Shown here one piece after another: positions 23,108-31,677 of a stretch of DNA of 64,000 nucleotides. Below the pieces are notes generated by a model, which made no database searches, was not told where the DNA came from, and saw only the letters and a list, made by a program, of their open reading frames with translations. Source of the DNA: Staphylococcus carnosus (GTDB lineage Bacteria > Bacillota > Bacilli > Staphylococcales > Staphylococcaceae); contig NZ_UHCT01000001.1 of NCBI RefSeq assembly GCF_900458435.1, positions 868,001 through 932,000 of the forward strand. The letters are read 5' to 3'. The stretch's first letter is position 1; the number at the start of each line of letters is the position of its first letter. The translations under genes and the position numbers were made by a program.

Positions 23108-23159
23108 ATTATAGAAGAAATTTGATTTTAGCTAATAATTTGTGTTTAAAAAATACAAA
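23108..23159 (-). promoter_or_regulatory. mtlA promoter region with a candidate MtlR operator
   Basis: On the minus strand TATAAT (23108-23113) has no good -35 box, as expected for an activated promoter. Just upstream is an imperfect inverted repeat, TTTGTGTTT AAA AAATACAAA (23139-23159), a plausible activator site. The assignment to MtlR is inference from position. Confidence 0.4.
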
Positions 23160-23179
23160 ATAATTACATAATTTACGAG

Positions 23180-23193
23180 TGAAAACGCATTCA
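23180..23193. promoter_or_regulatory. cre-like (CcpA) site between mtlA and glmS
   Basis: TGAAAACGCATTCA matches TGWAANCGNTNWCA with one mismatch. It is 67 bases upstream of the mtlA -10 box and about 90 bases upstream of the glmS ribozyme. Confidence 0.5.
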
Positions 23194-23269
23194 TTTTAAG
23201 TAATTGTTTGCAATTATTAAAACACTCATTGTAAAATGAATTATATTACGTGTGAAGGAGGGTAGATGT

Positions 23270-23475
23270 AGAAGATATAATTATAGCGCCCGTACAATTT
23301 AGGCAAACAAAGCACTGATTTATAACTTATAACAGAAGTGATAATAGCTTTTAAGCTGATATTGTAGACGAGGAAGACAGTGATCGGATTATCGGCGGAT
23401 GCTGTCTCGGATGAGGTCGTTCGTAAGTTTGCAGAGCAAAACACTGGGGCAACTCGGTGCACAAAGTTTGTAAAC
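23270..23475 (+). ncRNA. glmS ribozyme (glucosamine-6-phosphate riboswitch)
   Basis: The core AGCGCC follows TATAATTAT, with the expected cleavage site between A23285 and G23286. Downstream elements of the glmS class are recognisable: TTGTAGACGAGGAAGACAG near 23372-23390, the long P3/P3.1 region and the closing CTCGGTGCACAAAGTTTG. The RNA cuts itself when it binds glucosamine-6-phosphate, and the cleaved mRNA is degraded, lowering GlmS. The 3' boundary is approximate. It sits 210 bases before glmS. Confidence 0.92.
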
Positions 23476-23685
23476 AGACCAAAGTATATATTTTTTTGAA
23501 GCGGAACTCATTACAAGGGGATTAGTATGCCATTTTTGAAATGTTGATGTGAGAAGAAACATTTTGAAGCGGCTTTATTTTGATGTGCTGCTATTGAATA
23601 AGTGAGAAGATTTAATACAAGCGAAAAAAGAATATTCCCCTATCAAAAGGGTTACCGCAATTTTAAAATGCGGAGGAATTTTATT
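23476..23685 (+). other. glmS 5' leader between ribozyme and start codon
   Basis: This 210-base stretch has no credible ORF. It holds a perfect AAATGTT / AACATTT hairpin (23539-23564), the phrase TTTGAAGCGG twice (near 23497 and 23564), and a CCGCA / TGCGG hairpin (23655-23673) whose right arm runs into the glmS Shine-Dalgarno GGAGG (23672-23676). Confidence 0.4.
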
Positions 23686-25491
23686 ATGTGTGGAATCGTA
23701 GGATATATTGGGAAAGATAATGCTAAAGAAATTTTATTAAAAGGTCTAGAAAAATTAGAATACAGAGGTTATGATTCAGCTGGTATCGCTTTAGAAAATG
23801 CTGATGGGGTAACTGTATTTAAAGAAAAAGGCCGTATTGCAGATTTAAGAAATATTGCAGATGATAGTGACGTTGATGGTACTTTAGGAATTGGTCATAC
23901 GCGTTGGGCTACACATGGTGTACCTAATCACGAAAACTCTCATCCTCATCAATCAGCAACGAAACGTTTTACTTTAGTGCACAATGGCGTAATTGAAAAC
24001 TATGAAGAATTGCGTGATGAGTATTTAGCAGATGTAAAATTCTTATCAGAAACTGATACTGAAGTTATCATTCAATTGATTGAACATTTCTCAAATGAAG
24101 GTCTTTCAACTGAAGAAGCATTTACTAAAGTTGTTGAGTTATTGCACGGTTCATATGCATTAGCGTTATTAGACGAAGAAGACAGCGATACAATTTACGT
24201 TGCTAAAAATAAATCACCATTATTAATTGGTGTTGGAGAAGATTTTAATGTTGTAGCTTCTGATGCATTAGCGATGTTACAAGTTACAAATGAATATAAA
24301 GAAATTCATGATCATGAAATTGTAATTGTTAAACGCGACGAAGTAATTATTAAAGATGTTGACGGCAATGTACAAGATAGAGATACTTATATAGCTGAAA
24401 TTGATGCATCTGATGCAGAAAAAGGTGTTTATGATCACTATATGCTTAAAGAAATTCATGAACAACCAGCTGTAATGCGTCGTATTATCCAAGAATACCA
24501 AGATGACCAGGGTAACTTGAAAATGGACGATGCAATTATTGATGATGTAGCAAAAGCTGACCGTATTTATATCATTGCTGCAGGTACAAGTTATCATGCG
24601 GGATTAGTAGGTAAAGAATTTATCGAAAAATGGGCTGGTGTTCCTACTGAAGTACATGTTGCTTCTGAATTTGTATACAATACACCGCTTTTATCTGAAA
24701 AACCATTATTCATCTATATTTCACAATCAGGTGAAACAGCAGATAGCCGTGCAGTATTAGTAGAAATGAAAAAACGTGGTCACAAATCACTTACAGTAAC
24801 AAATGTACCTGGTTCAACATTATCACGTGAAGCTGATCATACATTATTATTGCATGCAGGTCCTGAAATTGCTGTAGCATCTACAAAAGCATATACTGCT
24901 CAAATTGCAGTGCTTTCAATTTTATCTCAAATTGTAGCTGAACGTCATGGTAAAGAAGCGACAATAGATTTATTGCAAGAATTAGCAAAAGCAGCTAATG
25001 CTATGGAAGCAGTTGTAGATGATGCTGAATTTATGGAACAAATTGCAACTGATTATTTAGAAACAACACGTAATGCATTCTTCATTGGTCGTACAATCGA
25101 TTATAATGTCAGCCTTGAAGGTGCATTGAAACTAAAAGAAATTTCATATATTCAAGCTGAAGGATTTGCAGGCGGTGAATTAAAACATGGTACAATTGCT
25201 TTAATCGAAGACAATACACCTGTTATCGCACTTGCAACACAAGAAAATGTGAACCTATCTATCCGTGGTAATGTGAAAGAAGTTGCTGCACGTGGTGCGC
25301 ATACTTGCATCATTTCAATGGATGGCTTGAATAAAGCAGGAGACACTTATGTGATTCCTCAAATCAATGAGTTATTGACACCGTTAGTATCTGTAGTGCC
25401 ATTACAATTAATTTCATACTATGCTGCATTACATCGTGGATTAGACGTTGATAAACCACGTAACTTAGCGAAATCAGTAACAGTTGAATAA
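23686..25491 (+). CDS. glmS: Glutamine-fructose-6-phosphate aminotransferase GlmS
   Basis: This 601-residue enzyme makes glucosamine-6-phosphate from fructose-6-phosphate and glutamine, the first step to UDP-GlcNAc. After removal of Met, Cys1 of MCGIVGYIG is the glutaminase nucleophile. [19 protein letters not shown] and a tandem SIS isomerase domain with [13 protein letters not shown] follow, and the C-terminus ends [11 protein letters not shown] as usual. I chose the ATG at 23686 because the cysteine must be exposed and GGAGG precedes it; a longer reading frame begins at 23602. Expression is set by the upstream ribozyme. Confidence 0.97.
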   Translation: MCGIVGYIGKDNAKEILLKGLEKLEYRGYDSAGIALENADGVTVFKEKGRIADLRNIADDSDVDGTLGIGHTRWATHGVPNHENSHPHQSATKRFTLVHNGVIENYEELRDEYLADVKFLSETDTEVIIQLIEHFSNEGLSTEEAFTKVVELLHGSYALALLDEEDSDTIYVAKNKSPLLIGVGEDFNVVASDALAMLQVTNEYKEIHDHEIVIVKRDEVIIKDVDGNVQDRDTYIAEIDASDAEKGVYDHYMLKEIHEQPAVMRRIIQEYQDDQGNLKMDDAIIDDVAKADRIYIIAAGTSYHAGLVGKEFIEKWAGVPTEVHVASEFVYNTPLLSEKPLFIYISQSGETADSRAVLVEMKKRGHKSLTVTNVPGSTLSREADHTLLLHAGPEIAVASTKAYTAQIAVLSILSQIVAERHGKEATIDLLQELAKAANAMEAVVDDAEFMEQIATDYLETTRNAFFIGRTIDYNVSLEGALKLKEISYIQAEGFAGGELKHGTIALIEDNTPVIALATQENVNLSIRGNVKEVAARGAHTCIISMDGLNKAGDTYVIPQINELLTPLVSVVPLQLISYYAALHRGLDVDKPRNLAKSVTVE

Positions 25492-25503
25492 TTTTTGACA
25501 TTA

Positions 25504-25540
25504 GCTGTCACTTCTAATGAGGTGACAGTTTTTTTAATAT
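25504..25540 (+). terminator. Terminator after glmS
   Basis: CTGTCACT and AGGTGACAG arms separated by a short loop, followed by seven T. Confidence 0.85.
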
Positions 25541-25556
25541 GATTAGGTTGCTAAAA

Positions 25557-25577
25557 GATTATGAAAATGCCATAATC
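25557..25577. repeat. Candidate left-end hairpin of the tnpB element
   Basis: GATTATG and CATAATC form a perfect 7-bp stem with a 7-base loop, like the subterminal hairpins that Y1 transposases recognise. Confidence 0.45.
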
Positions 25578-25678
25578 AAGGCGATAACTAGATCTTGGAG
25601 AGAGAATACTGTTACTAAAAATGTAATCAAGAGCTATTAAATATACCTGAACATAATTATAATTCAATTGAGGTGACA

Positions 25679-25846
25679 ATGATGTATAAGACTAAAAAAA
25701 TAATTGGAAAATTAGGGAGAACTATTTCCGCCCCATCTAATCGTAAATATACAGCATACAGTCGGGCTGCGGACCCATCGCAACCTGATGCATTACAAAA
25801 TCAATTTGAAATTTTAACACATTACCGTAACTATCCATACTTTTAG
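25679..25846 (+). CDS. Small 55-residue protein upstream of tnpB, unknown function
   Basis: An ATG (ATGATG) follows GAGGTGAC at good spacing and opens 55 codons ending in TAG. The protein is basic at the start (MMYKTKKIIGKLGRTISA), has a polar middle (YSRAADPSQPDALQNQFEIL) and ends THYRNYPYF. I do not recognise it. It lies between the left hairpin and tnpB, 48 bases before the tnpB start, so it may be part of the element or a host gene that the element landed next to. The strong ribosome site supports real translation. Confidence 0.5.
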   Translation: MMYKTKKIIGKLGRTISAPSNRKYTAYSRAADPSQPDALQNQFEILTHYRNYPYF

Positions 25847-25894
25847 CGGTTGTATCTATGGTTTTTATCAATTGAAGAAAGAGGGTGGCAAAAT

Positions 25895-27004
25895 ATGCTG
25901 AGAGCGTATAGAACCGAAATCAATCCTTCTTTTGAACAACGACAAACCATCAACCAAACTATCGGCACATGCCGTTGGATGTACAACAAATTTATCGAGA
26001 CTAACCAAAATTTCCATAAAACTGGGCAATCATACATGAACGGTTATGCCTTCAGCAAATGGATGAACAATGTATATCTTCCCAATAACCCTGATAAACA
26101 TTGGATTAAACAAAGTGCCAGCAAAGCCGTCAAACAATCTATTATGAATGCACATCGTGCTTATCAGACATTTTTCAAAAATAAAAAAGGTTATCCGAAG
26201 TTTAAAAAGAAATCAGGCATTGGAAGCTATTATTTAATCGGTACAATTCATGTACAACGGCATCGCATCCAATTACCGAAGTTGGGATGGATTAAATTAA
26301 AAGAAAAAAGTTATATTCCAACAAATAATATAAAATCTGCAACCATTGTTAAAGAATATGACAGATATTATGTCTCGGTATTAGTTGATCAACTCCCATC
26401 TCCTATTTTTAAACCAAAACAAACAGACGGAATCGGTATTGATTTGGGGTTGAAAGAAGCTGTATTCACACCCTCCGGTGTGAAAATCAGAAGCTTCAAA
26501 ACGAATCAAACGATTGTTAAACTTGATAAATCTTTGAAACGACAGCAGCGTAAATTATCCAGAAAGAAAAAAGGTTCTCATAATTGGTATAAACAGTTGT
26601 TGAAACTACAAAGAATATACCGACGTATTAAAAACATTAAAAGAAATATCAAACACAAAGGCATACTTTCTATTGTCCGTACAAATCCGCAATTTATTAC
26701 CATTGAAAATTTGAACATCAAAGGCATGATGAGAAACAAAAGATTGGCCAATAGTTTTCAGCAGATTGGACTCGGTTACATTGTTGAATGGTTGAAAATC
26801 AAATGTCAAGATTACGGTATTGAATTACGCCAAGTCGACAGATTTTATCTATCCAGTCAAATATGTTCTGATTGCGGCTACATACAACCCATGCCTTTGA
26901 ATCAAAGAACGTACCATTGTCATCATTGCGGAATGATTAAAGACAGAGATATCAATGCCAGTATTAATTTAAAGCAAGCAACAGATTACACCGTGATAGT
27001 GTAA
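25895..27004 (+). CDS. tnpB: TnpB RNA-guided nuclease (IS605 OrfB family)
   Basis: This 369-residue protein has an N-terminal OrfB helix-turn-helix/wedge region (RMYNKFI-like RWMYNKFIETNQ), then a split RuvC nuclease with D183 in GIGIDLGLKEA, E271 in FITIENLNIKGM and D352 in KDRDINASINL. A zinc ribbon uses C324, C327, C342 and C345. All catalytic and zinc residues are intact, so it is probably an active guide-RNA nuclease. ATG at 25895 follows GAGGGTGG; the frame is open 15 codons further upstream without a ribosome site. No transposase partner is adjacent. Confidence 0.9.
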   Translation: MLRAYRTEINPSFEQRQTINQTIGTCRWMYNKFIETNQNFHKTGQSYMNGYAFSKWMNNVYLPNNPDKHWIKQSASKAVKQSIMNAHRAYQTFFKNKKGYPKFKKKSGIGSYYLIGTIHVQRHRIQLPKLGWIKLKEKSYIPTNNIKSATIVKEYDRYYVSVLVDQLPSPIFKPKQTDGIGIDLGLKEAVFTPSGVKIRSFKTNQTIVKLDKSLKRQQRKLSRKKKGSHNWYKQLLKLQRIYRRIKNIKRNIKHKGILSIVRTNPQFITIENLNIKGMMRNKRLANSFQQIGLGYIVEWLKIKCQDYGIELRQVDRFYLSSQICSDCGYIQPMPLNQRTYHCHHCGMIKDRDINASINLKQATDYTVIV

Positions 27005-27148
27005 TAAAAATAGCGAAAGGAAAACTGCTAAAAGATTATCACACAATTTAAATGTATTGATAAAGTTTCAAACTACGGTGGGCTACATCGGAAGTAACGC
27101 TCTGGGAGAGGTTTATAGACCTGATTTCAAATGGAATCAACCTCGTTG
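27005..27148 (+). ncRNA. Candidate omega RNA (reRNA) and right end of the tnpB element
   Basis: TnpB guides are made from the 3' end of tnpB and the right end of the element. Here the region after the stop has hairpin-forming phrases: TTATC/GATAA (27036-27063 region), CTCT GGG AGAG, AGGT TTATAG ACCT and GATTTCAAATGGAATC. A plausible scaffold 3' end is near 27140, with following bases as guide. Boundaries are guessed from family behaviour. Confidence 0.4.
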
Positions 27149-27202
27149 AAAAGAGAAATTCTCTAATGACATTTGAATATGTTTTTAGTAGCAGGACAAG
27201 AA

Positions 27203-28057
27203 ATGGATAACGTACAAGCAATTTTTTTAGATATGGATGGTACGATACTGCAAGAAAATAACAAAGTATCAGATGAAACTGCTGAGGTTATTAAAAAATT
27301 ACGTCAAGTTGGATATAAAGTATTTATCGCAACAGGTCGTTCTTTTGATGAAATTAAAAATTTAACACCTGAAGGATTTGAAATTGATGGTGTGATTTCT
27401 TCTAATGGTACTCGTGGTGATGCTGAAGGAAAAATGATTTTTGAACATAGTTTAACCTATGAAGCAGTACAACAAATTATAAAAGAAGCAAAGGACCAAC
27501 AGATTTATTATGAAGTATTTCCATTCAGCGGCAAGCGTATGATTTTAAATGAAGATTATGATTGGATTACTAAGATGGTAGAAGGGGATACGCCACCTAA
27601 TAACGTTGGAATCAGTGAATGGAATTCACGTAAATCAGCGTTGGATGGTAATGTGAATTGGGTTGATGAAATACCTGAAACTAAATTCTCTAAGATCTAT
27701 ATGTTCACACCAGATTTAGAAAAAATTACTGCTTTTAGAGAACATTTAATTGATGAAAAAGAAACATTAAGTATTTCAGTTTCAAATTCATCTCGCTATA
27801 ATGCGGAAACAATGGCTGCTGGTATTGATAAAGGAACAGGAATAAAAGAAATGATTGAGCATTTTAATATTCCGCAATCAGCTACATTAGTGATCGGTGA
27901 CAGTGACAATGACCGTTCAATGTTTGCATTTGGACATTATACTGTTGCAATGAAAAATGCGCGTCCTGAAATTCAAGCATTAGCTAAAGATGTCACATCA
28001 TATGATAATGAAGAAAATGGAGCAGCGCGTTATTTAGAAGAACACTTCTTAAAATAA
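27203..28057 (+). CDS. Cof-type HAD family phosphatase
   Basis: This protein of about 284 residues has the haloacid dehalogenase motifs: IFLDMDGTIL near the start, IATGR, a conserved Lys in the C2-cap region, and the acidic loop VIGDSDNDRSMF near 240. These enzymes remove phosphate from sugar phosphates or nucleotides; the substrate is not visible. I chose ATG 27203, which has AGGA at short spacing; TTG 27173 in the same frame has no ribosome site. The tnpB element ends less than 60 bases upstream, so its native promoter may have been replaced. Confidence 0.82.
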   Translation: MDNVQAIFLDMDGTILQENNKVSDETAEVIKKLRQVGYKVFIATGRSFDEIKNLTPEGFEIDGVISSNGTRGDAEGKMIFEHSLTYEAVQQIIKEAKDQQIYYEVFPFSGKRMILNEDYDWITKMVEGDTPPNNVGISEWNSRKSALDGNVNWVDEIPETKFSKIYMFTPDLEKITAFREHLIDEKETLSISVSNSSRYNAETMAAGIDKGTGIKEMIEHFNIPQSATLVIGDSDNDRSMFAFGHYTVAMKNARPEIQALAKDVTSYDNEENGAARYLEEHFLK

Positions 28058-28065
28058 AACATAAA

Positions 28066-28110
28066 AATAAAAGTCGGTGAAAACTTTTGAGGTTTTCACC
28101 GACTTTTATT
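28066..28110. terminator. Bidirectional terminator after the HAD gene
   Basis: A 16-bp perfect stem, AAAAGTCGGTGAAAAC with its complement, serves both converging genes. Confidence 0.85.
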
Positions 28111-28145
28111 TGAGACTAGAATTGTATCTGAGTCTATTTATTCAA

Positions 28146-29330
28146 CTATTTTTTAAAGTCATCAGAACGTTCATCAACATCTTTTTTCTTGTTTTTTAAA
28201 TGGTCAAATGTTGAATCTGAATATTCTTCTTTTGTTTCCTTTAAATCTTCTTTTTTGCCATCTTTGTTGAATTTTTCTTCAACTTCTTCTTTCTCTTCTG
28301 AAACTTTATTAGTTATATTGTTAGTTTTCTTATCTTTCTTGCTAGTTTTATCTTTAGCATTTTTTGAACCTTTTACAGCAGCTGAGCCTTCAACTACTTT
28401 ATCTCCAATTGTTTTAGATTTTTTATTTCTTTCTGGAGTGAAGTGTTCTGTTGCTTTACTAAAGAATTGAACGATAGCCATTAAGTTTAAGTAATAAACT
28501 ACAATTCGAACCACATAGATAATTACAATCACAATATAAACTAAAATTTGAGCTAAATTTTGAGACATATGCTGTGTTGCAAGCATTACTAACTGTGGTA
28601 TTGGATCAGAAAAGATAATTACAATCAAGTTTAATAAAATTAAACCTAAGAATAATTTAAACCAAGAATGATGTCCATTTTTAAGAGATTTAAAACTTTG
28701 TTTTACGTCTTTAAAAGCACCGGCTTTACGGGCTCTTAAATAAGCTACGACATAAGCAATCACAATATAAGCAAAGAACCAAACAAATAATGATAAAATA
28801 AATTTGGATAATGTCATGCCTATTAATTGAATTGCAATAAATGCTCCCATATTGCCGCCAAGGCTGCCTTGAAGACTTGAGATTACATATTGTAATAATG
28901 CGTTGAATAATTGATTAACAAAGTAAACAATTATAGTTGTAATTAGTAATACTAATAATGTAAACAATGCAAGTTTAACACTTTTTAGATAACTGCCTTT
29001 TTTGAAAGCAGTAAATACATCTGTTAAATGCACTTCTTCTTTATGAATAGCTTTATATACTACATTTATTGCACCTACGACTAATTGGAATCCTACAAAA
29101 ATGAATATAAGTAATGGTATAATCAAGGAAATGATAAGCGGTAGTGCTGCTTGGAACATTGGACCTTGATACATCATTGACATCATAAACATTTGTAGTG
29201 CCTGTTGCACGGGCATTAATGTAAATGCAACGATTAAAATAAATACAAAGAATGTTAAAATGCTGAATAGAGCAGTTTTAGCATTTTGAGGCTTTGCATT
29301 CTTAAAAGCTTGTTTGTAAAATGTAAACAA
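28146..29330 (-). CDS. Polytopic membrane protein with a long charged C-terminal tail
   Basis: I do not recognise a named family with certainty. The protein of about 394 residues starts MFTFYKQAFKNAKPQNAKTA, has about six hydrophobic segments between 25 and 300, and then about 90 residues almost entirely Lys, Glu, Asp, Ser and Thr. The transmembrane part resembles bacterial integral membrane proteins of the DUF975/glycerophosphoryl-diester-like type. The TTG start at 29330 follows AAAGGAGT at 8 bases; an ATG 11 codons upstream has no ribosome site. It is monocistronic. Confidence 0.65.
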   Translation of the reverse strand: MFTFYKQAFKNAKPQNAKTALFSILTFFVFILIVAFTLMPVQQALQMFMMSMMYQGPMFQAALPLIISLIIPLLIFIFVGFQLVVGAINVVYKAIHKEEVHLTDVFTAFKKGSYLKSVKLALFTLLVLLITTIIVYFVNQLFNALLQYVISSLQGSLGGNMGAFIAIQLIGMTLSKFILSLFVWFFAYIVIAYVVAYLRARKAGAFKDVKQSFKSLKNGHHSWFKLFLGLILLNLIVIIFSDPIPQLVMLATQHMSQNLAQILVYIVIVIIYVVRIVVYYLNLMAIVQFFSKATEHFTPERNKKSKTIGDKVVEGSAAVKGSKNAKDKTSKKDKKTNNITNKVSEEKEEVEEKFNKDGKKEDLKETKEEYSDSTFDHLKNKKKDVDERSDDFKK

Positions 29331-29460
29331 TTGCTTCGCACTCCTTTGATATGATATACACACAATATCAAAAAAATGCGTGTAATCAAATTAAAAAACG
29401 AAGTATTTGTATATTTTGTTACATTTAGAGAATTTATAAACTAATATAAGGGTGATAGCA

Positions 29461-30195
29461 TTGAAATTTGCAGTAATTACAGATATTCATGGGAACATGG
29501 ATGCATTATCAGAAGTATTAAGAGATATTGACAGAAGAGGGGACATTGACTACATTTATAATTTGGGAGACGTCATAGGAATCGGACATAATACTAATGA
29601 AGTATTAGGCATGATAACTTCTAGAAATGATATTACTTCTATTGCAGGAAATCATGATAAAGCTATTATGTCTGTGATCAACAACACGCCTTATCCTGAG
29701 GATTTAAAAGATAAATTTTATGAGCATCATCATTGGGTAGCTGAGCATTTAAATCCTCAATATTATGAATTTCTAAATACTTTGCCTCGTGAATTTACAT
29801 TAGATTTATTAGGACAATCTGTATTAGGTATTCATTATGAAATTGAAAATGCTAAATTAGAAGATACAATAGACCAGATACCATTCAGTCCAATTGTTGA
29901 ACCATCTGCAGAACATATGAAAACTTTATTCGCAGATAAAGATGCAGATGTTATATTGTTTGGCCACAATCATACATTGCATCATTTCATTAATGAAGAT
30001 ACGGTGTATTTTAATCCGGGGTCAGTAGGGTTGAACCGTGCACCATATACTGTATATGGTATAGTAACAATTACACCGGAACAATCAAATATTGAGCAAG
30101 TACGAGTAGCATATGATAACACACGTTTTATAGATGGTTTTGAAGTAAAAGAAGTGCCAGGCAGAGCACTCATCTTTGATAAATTTATACAATAG
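29461..30195 (+). CDS. Metallophosphoesterase (calcineurin-like)
   Basis: This 244-residue protein carries the full metallophosphoesterase set: VITDIHGN, LGDVIGIGHN, AGNHDKAI, and FGHNHTLHHF with NPGSVG after it. It should be a cytosolic two-metal phosphodiesterase or phosphatase; the substrate is unknown. A TTG at 29461 follows AAGGGTGAT; the GTG at 29452 lies in that ribosome site, so the shorter form is preferred. Confidence 0.82.
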   Translation: MKFAVITDIHGNMDALSEVLRDIDRRGDIDYIYNLGDVIGIGHNTNEVLGMITSRNDITSIAGNHDKAIMSVINNTPYPEDLKDKFYEHHHWVAEHLNPQYYEFLNTLPREFTLDLLGQSVLGIHYEIENAKLEDTIDQIPFSPIVEPSAEHMKTLFADKDADVILFGHNHTLHHFINEDTVYFNPGSVGLNRAPYTVYGIVTITPEQSNIEQVRVAYDNTRFIDGFEVKEVPGRALIFDKFIQ

Positions 30196-30196
30196 C

Positions 30197-30246
30197 AAAA
30201 ATCCTTTGCATCATTACAGTTTAATGAGGATGCAAAGGATTTTTTT
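30197..30246. terminator. Bidirectional terminator between phosphoesterase and czrB
   Basis: A stem built on AAAATCCTTTGCATC with its complement and T/A-rich flanks on both sides. Confidence 0.8.
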
Positions 30247-31186
30247 AATGTGCAATAGATAAATGTTCGCATAACGTTTTTGAACTATGATTATTATTTT
30301 TAGATTCTAATTGTATTGTCATATGGTGAATATTTAAATCATTTAATCGCATTTCAATACGATGCAGTAATTGCTCGCATTCTTCTATAGTCATTGTATC
30401 TTGAACAACGGCATGACAACTGAACGCATTTAAATCATTAGAAATAGTCCATACATGGCAATCATGAACATTTTCAATTTCATTTTCTTCAAGGACTGTA
30501 TTTACTACTTCATCAATGTTGATGTCTTTTGGAGTACCTTCCATCAAAATAGTAAGTGAATCTTTTATTAATCCATAACTGCTGCGTAATAGTAGGACAG
30601 ATACCAACATACTAGCGATAGGGTCAGCAAGTGTGAAATTAAATAGCCAAATTAATATCGCTGCTGCAATCGCACCCACTGAACCAAGTAAGTCACCGAG
30701 TACATGTAAGAAAGCGCCACGCATATTAATATTATGATGCGTATCTCCGCCTCGCATCATTAACCAAGCCACTATGATATTTATGATAAGTCCGATCACA
30801 CTGATGATTAACATTTCAGTCGACATGACTTCTGGAGGTTGAGCTATTCTGCGTATTGCTTCTATTAATATTCCAATACTAATTACGAAAAGCAATACAC
30901 CATTAAATAATGCAGCTAATATTTCAAAACGTTTATAGCCGAATGTCATTTCTGTTGTGGCGTTTCGTTCGCCATATTTAAAAGCGAAAAGTGCTAATCC
31001 TAACGAAAAGGCATCGCTTAACATATGCACACCATCAGATAATAAGGCTAAACTATTTGCGAAATATCCTCCGATAAGTTCGACAATCATGAAAGCAGTG
31101 ATAATTGCAAAAGAGAATGCTAAAACACGTTTATTATCAGTATGGACATGGTGGTGGTGATGGCGTTCATGTTCTGAATGACTCAT
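30245..31186 (-). CDS. czrB: Zinc/cobalt efflux CDF transporter
   Basis: This 313-residue cation diffusion facilitator has a His-rich N-terminus (HSEHERHHHHHVHTDNK), six membrane helices and the metal-site pairs HMLSDAFSLGLAL in helix 2 and HVLGDLLGSVGA in helix 5, then a cytosolic CDF C-terminal domain. It exports Zn2+ and Co2+ in exchange for protons. It lies 23 bases after czrA on the same strand, so the pair forms the zinc-responsive operon known in staphylococci. ATG follows AAAGGAAG. Confidence 0.92.
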   Translation of the reverse strand: MSHSEHERHHHHHVHTDNKRVLAFSFAIITAFMIVELIGGYFANSLALLSDGVHMLSDAFSLGLALFAFKYGERNATTEMTFGYKRFEILAALFNGVLLFVISIGILIEAIRRIAQPPEVMSTEMLIISVIGLIINIIVAWLMMRGGDTHHNINMRGAFLHVLGDLLGSVGAIAAAILIWLFNFTLADPIASMLVSVLLLRSSYGLIKDSLTILMEGTPKDINIDEVVNTVLEENEIENVHDCHVWTISNDLNAFSCHAVVQDTMTIEECEQLLHRIEMRLNDLNIHHMTIQLESKNNNHSSKTLCEHLSIAH

Positions 31187-31209
31187 ACTATTACTTCCTT
31201 TCTACTTAG

Positions 31210-31515
31210 TTAATTTGCTGGGTGTTCTGCATGGTGAATGGCTTGATTCAAAAGTGTAACGACATGTTCATCATTTAACATATAAATCTTTGACTGACCT
31301 TGTCGTTCAGATTTTACTAATTCAGCATTTCTCAATATTTTTAACTGGTGAGAAACGTTTGATTGAGAAAGTCCTAAAGTATGTGTGATATGGCCGACAC
31401 TAGAAGGACCTTGTTCTAATAAATGCATAATTCTTATGCGATTAGGTTCACTTAATGATTTAAAAATGTCAGTTACATTTGCGAGTGTACTTGCTTTAAG
31501 TTCATGATTACTCAT
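31210..31515 (-). CDS. czrA: Zinc-sensing repressor CzrA (ArsR/SmtB family)
   Basis: This 101-residue winged-helix repressor has the recognition helix SQSNVSHQLKIL and all four residues of the alpha-5 zinc site known from S. aureus CzrA, here D82, H84, H95 and H98. Zinc binding releases DNA and allows czrB expression. The gene is autoregulated through the palindrome that begins 22 bases upstream of its start. ATG follows TAGGAGT. Confidence 0.93.
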   Translation of the reverse strand: MSNHELKASTLANVTDIFKSLSEPNRIRIMHLLEQGPSSVGHITHTLGLSQSNVSHQLKILRNAELVKSERQGQSKIYMLNDEHVVTLLNQAIHHAEHPAN

Positions 31516-31536
31516 TTAAGAACTCCTATCTATTAA

Positions 31537-31558
31537 TATATGAACAACTATTCATATA
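31537..31558. promoter_or_regulatory. CzrA operator
   Basis: TATATGAA and TTCATATA form a perfect palindrome with a 6-base centre, matching the ArsR/SmtB-type operator. It lies immediately downstream of the czrA -10 box. Confidence 0.8.
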
Positions 31559-31560
31559 TA

Positions 31561-31589
31561 ATGATAATTCTAATTTGAGCTAAAGTCAA
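31561..31589 (-). promoter_or_regulatory. czrA-czrB promoter
   Basis: On the minus strand TTGACT (31584-31589), 17-base spacer, TATCAT (31561-31566). Confidence 0.7.
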
Positions 31590-31677
31590 TGTTATGAGAA
31601 CAGACAGAGGAAGTTTAAGAAAATCACCACAGGGAATTAATTACACATATGACAATCTAAACTGAGGAGTGATTGAT

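Larger units (their letters stand above)
25545..27148 (+). mobile_element. tnpB-only IS200/IS605-type element
   Basis: A transposon-type unit lies between the glmS terminator and a HAD gene, with a left hairpin (25557-25577), a 55-codon ORF, an intact tnpB and a structured right region ending in small hairpins. No tnpA (Y1 transposase) is present, so movement would need help in trans. The 14-base phrase TGCTAAAAGATTAT occurs near both ends (25549-25562 and 27026-27039). Exact ends cannot be set without an empty-site comparison. Confidence 0.6.

Noticed and set aside
23602-23685. Longer GlmS start 28 codons upstream of ATG 23686
   Set aside because: It would bury the catalytic N-terminal cysteine, and GGAGG precedes the shorter start.
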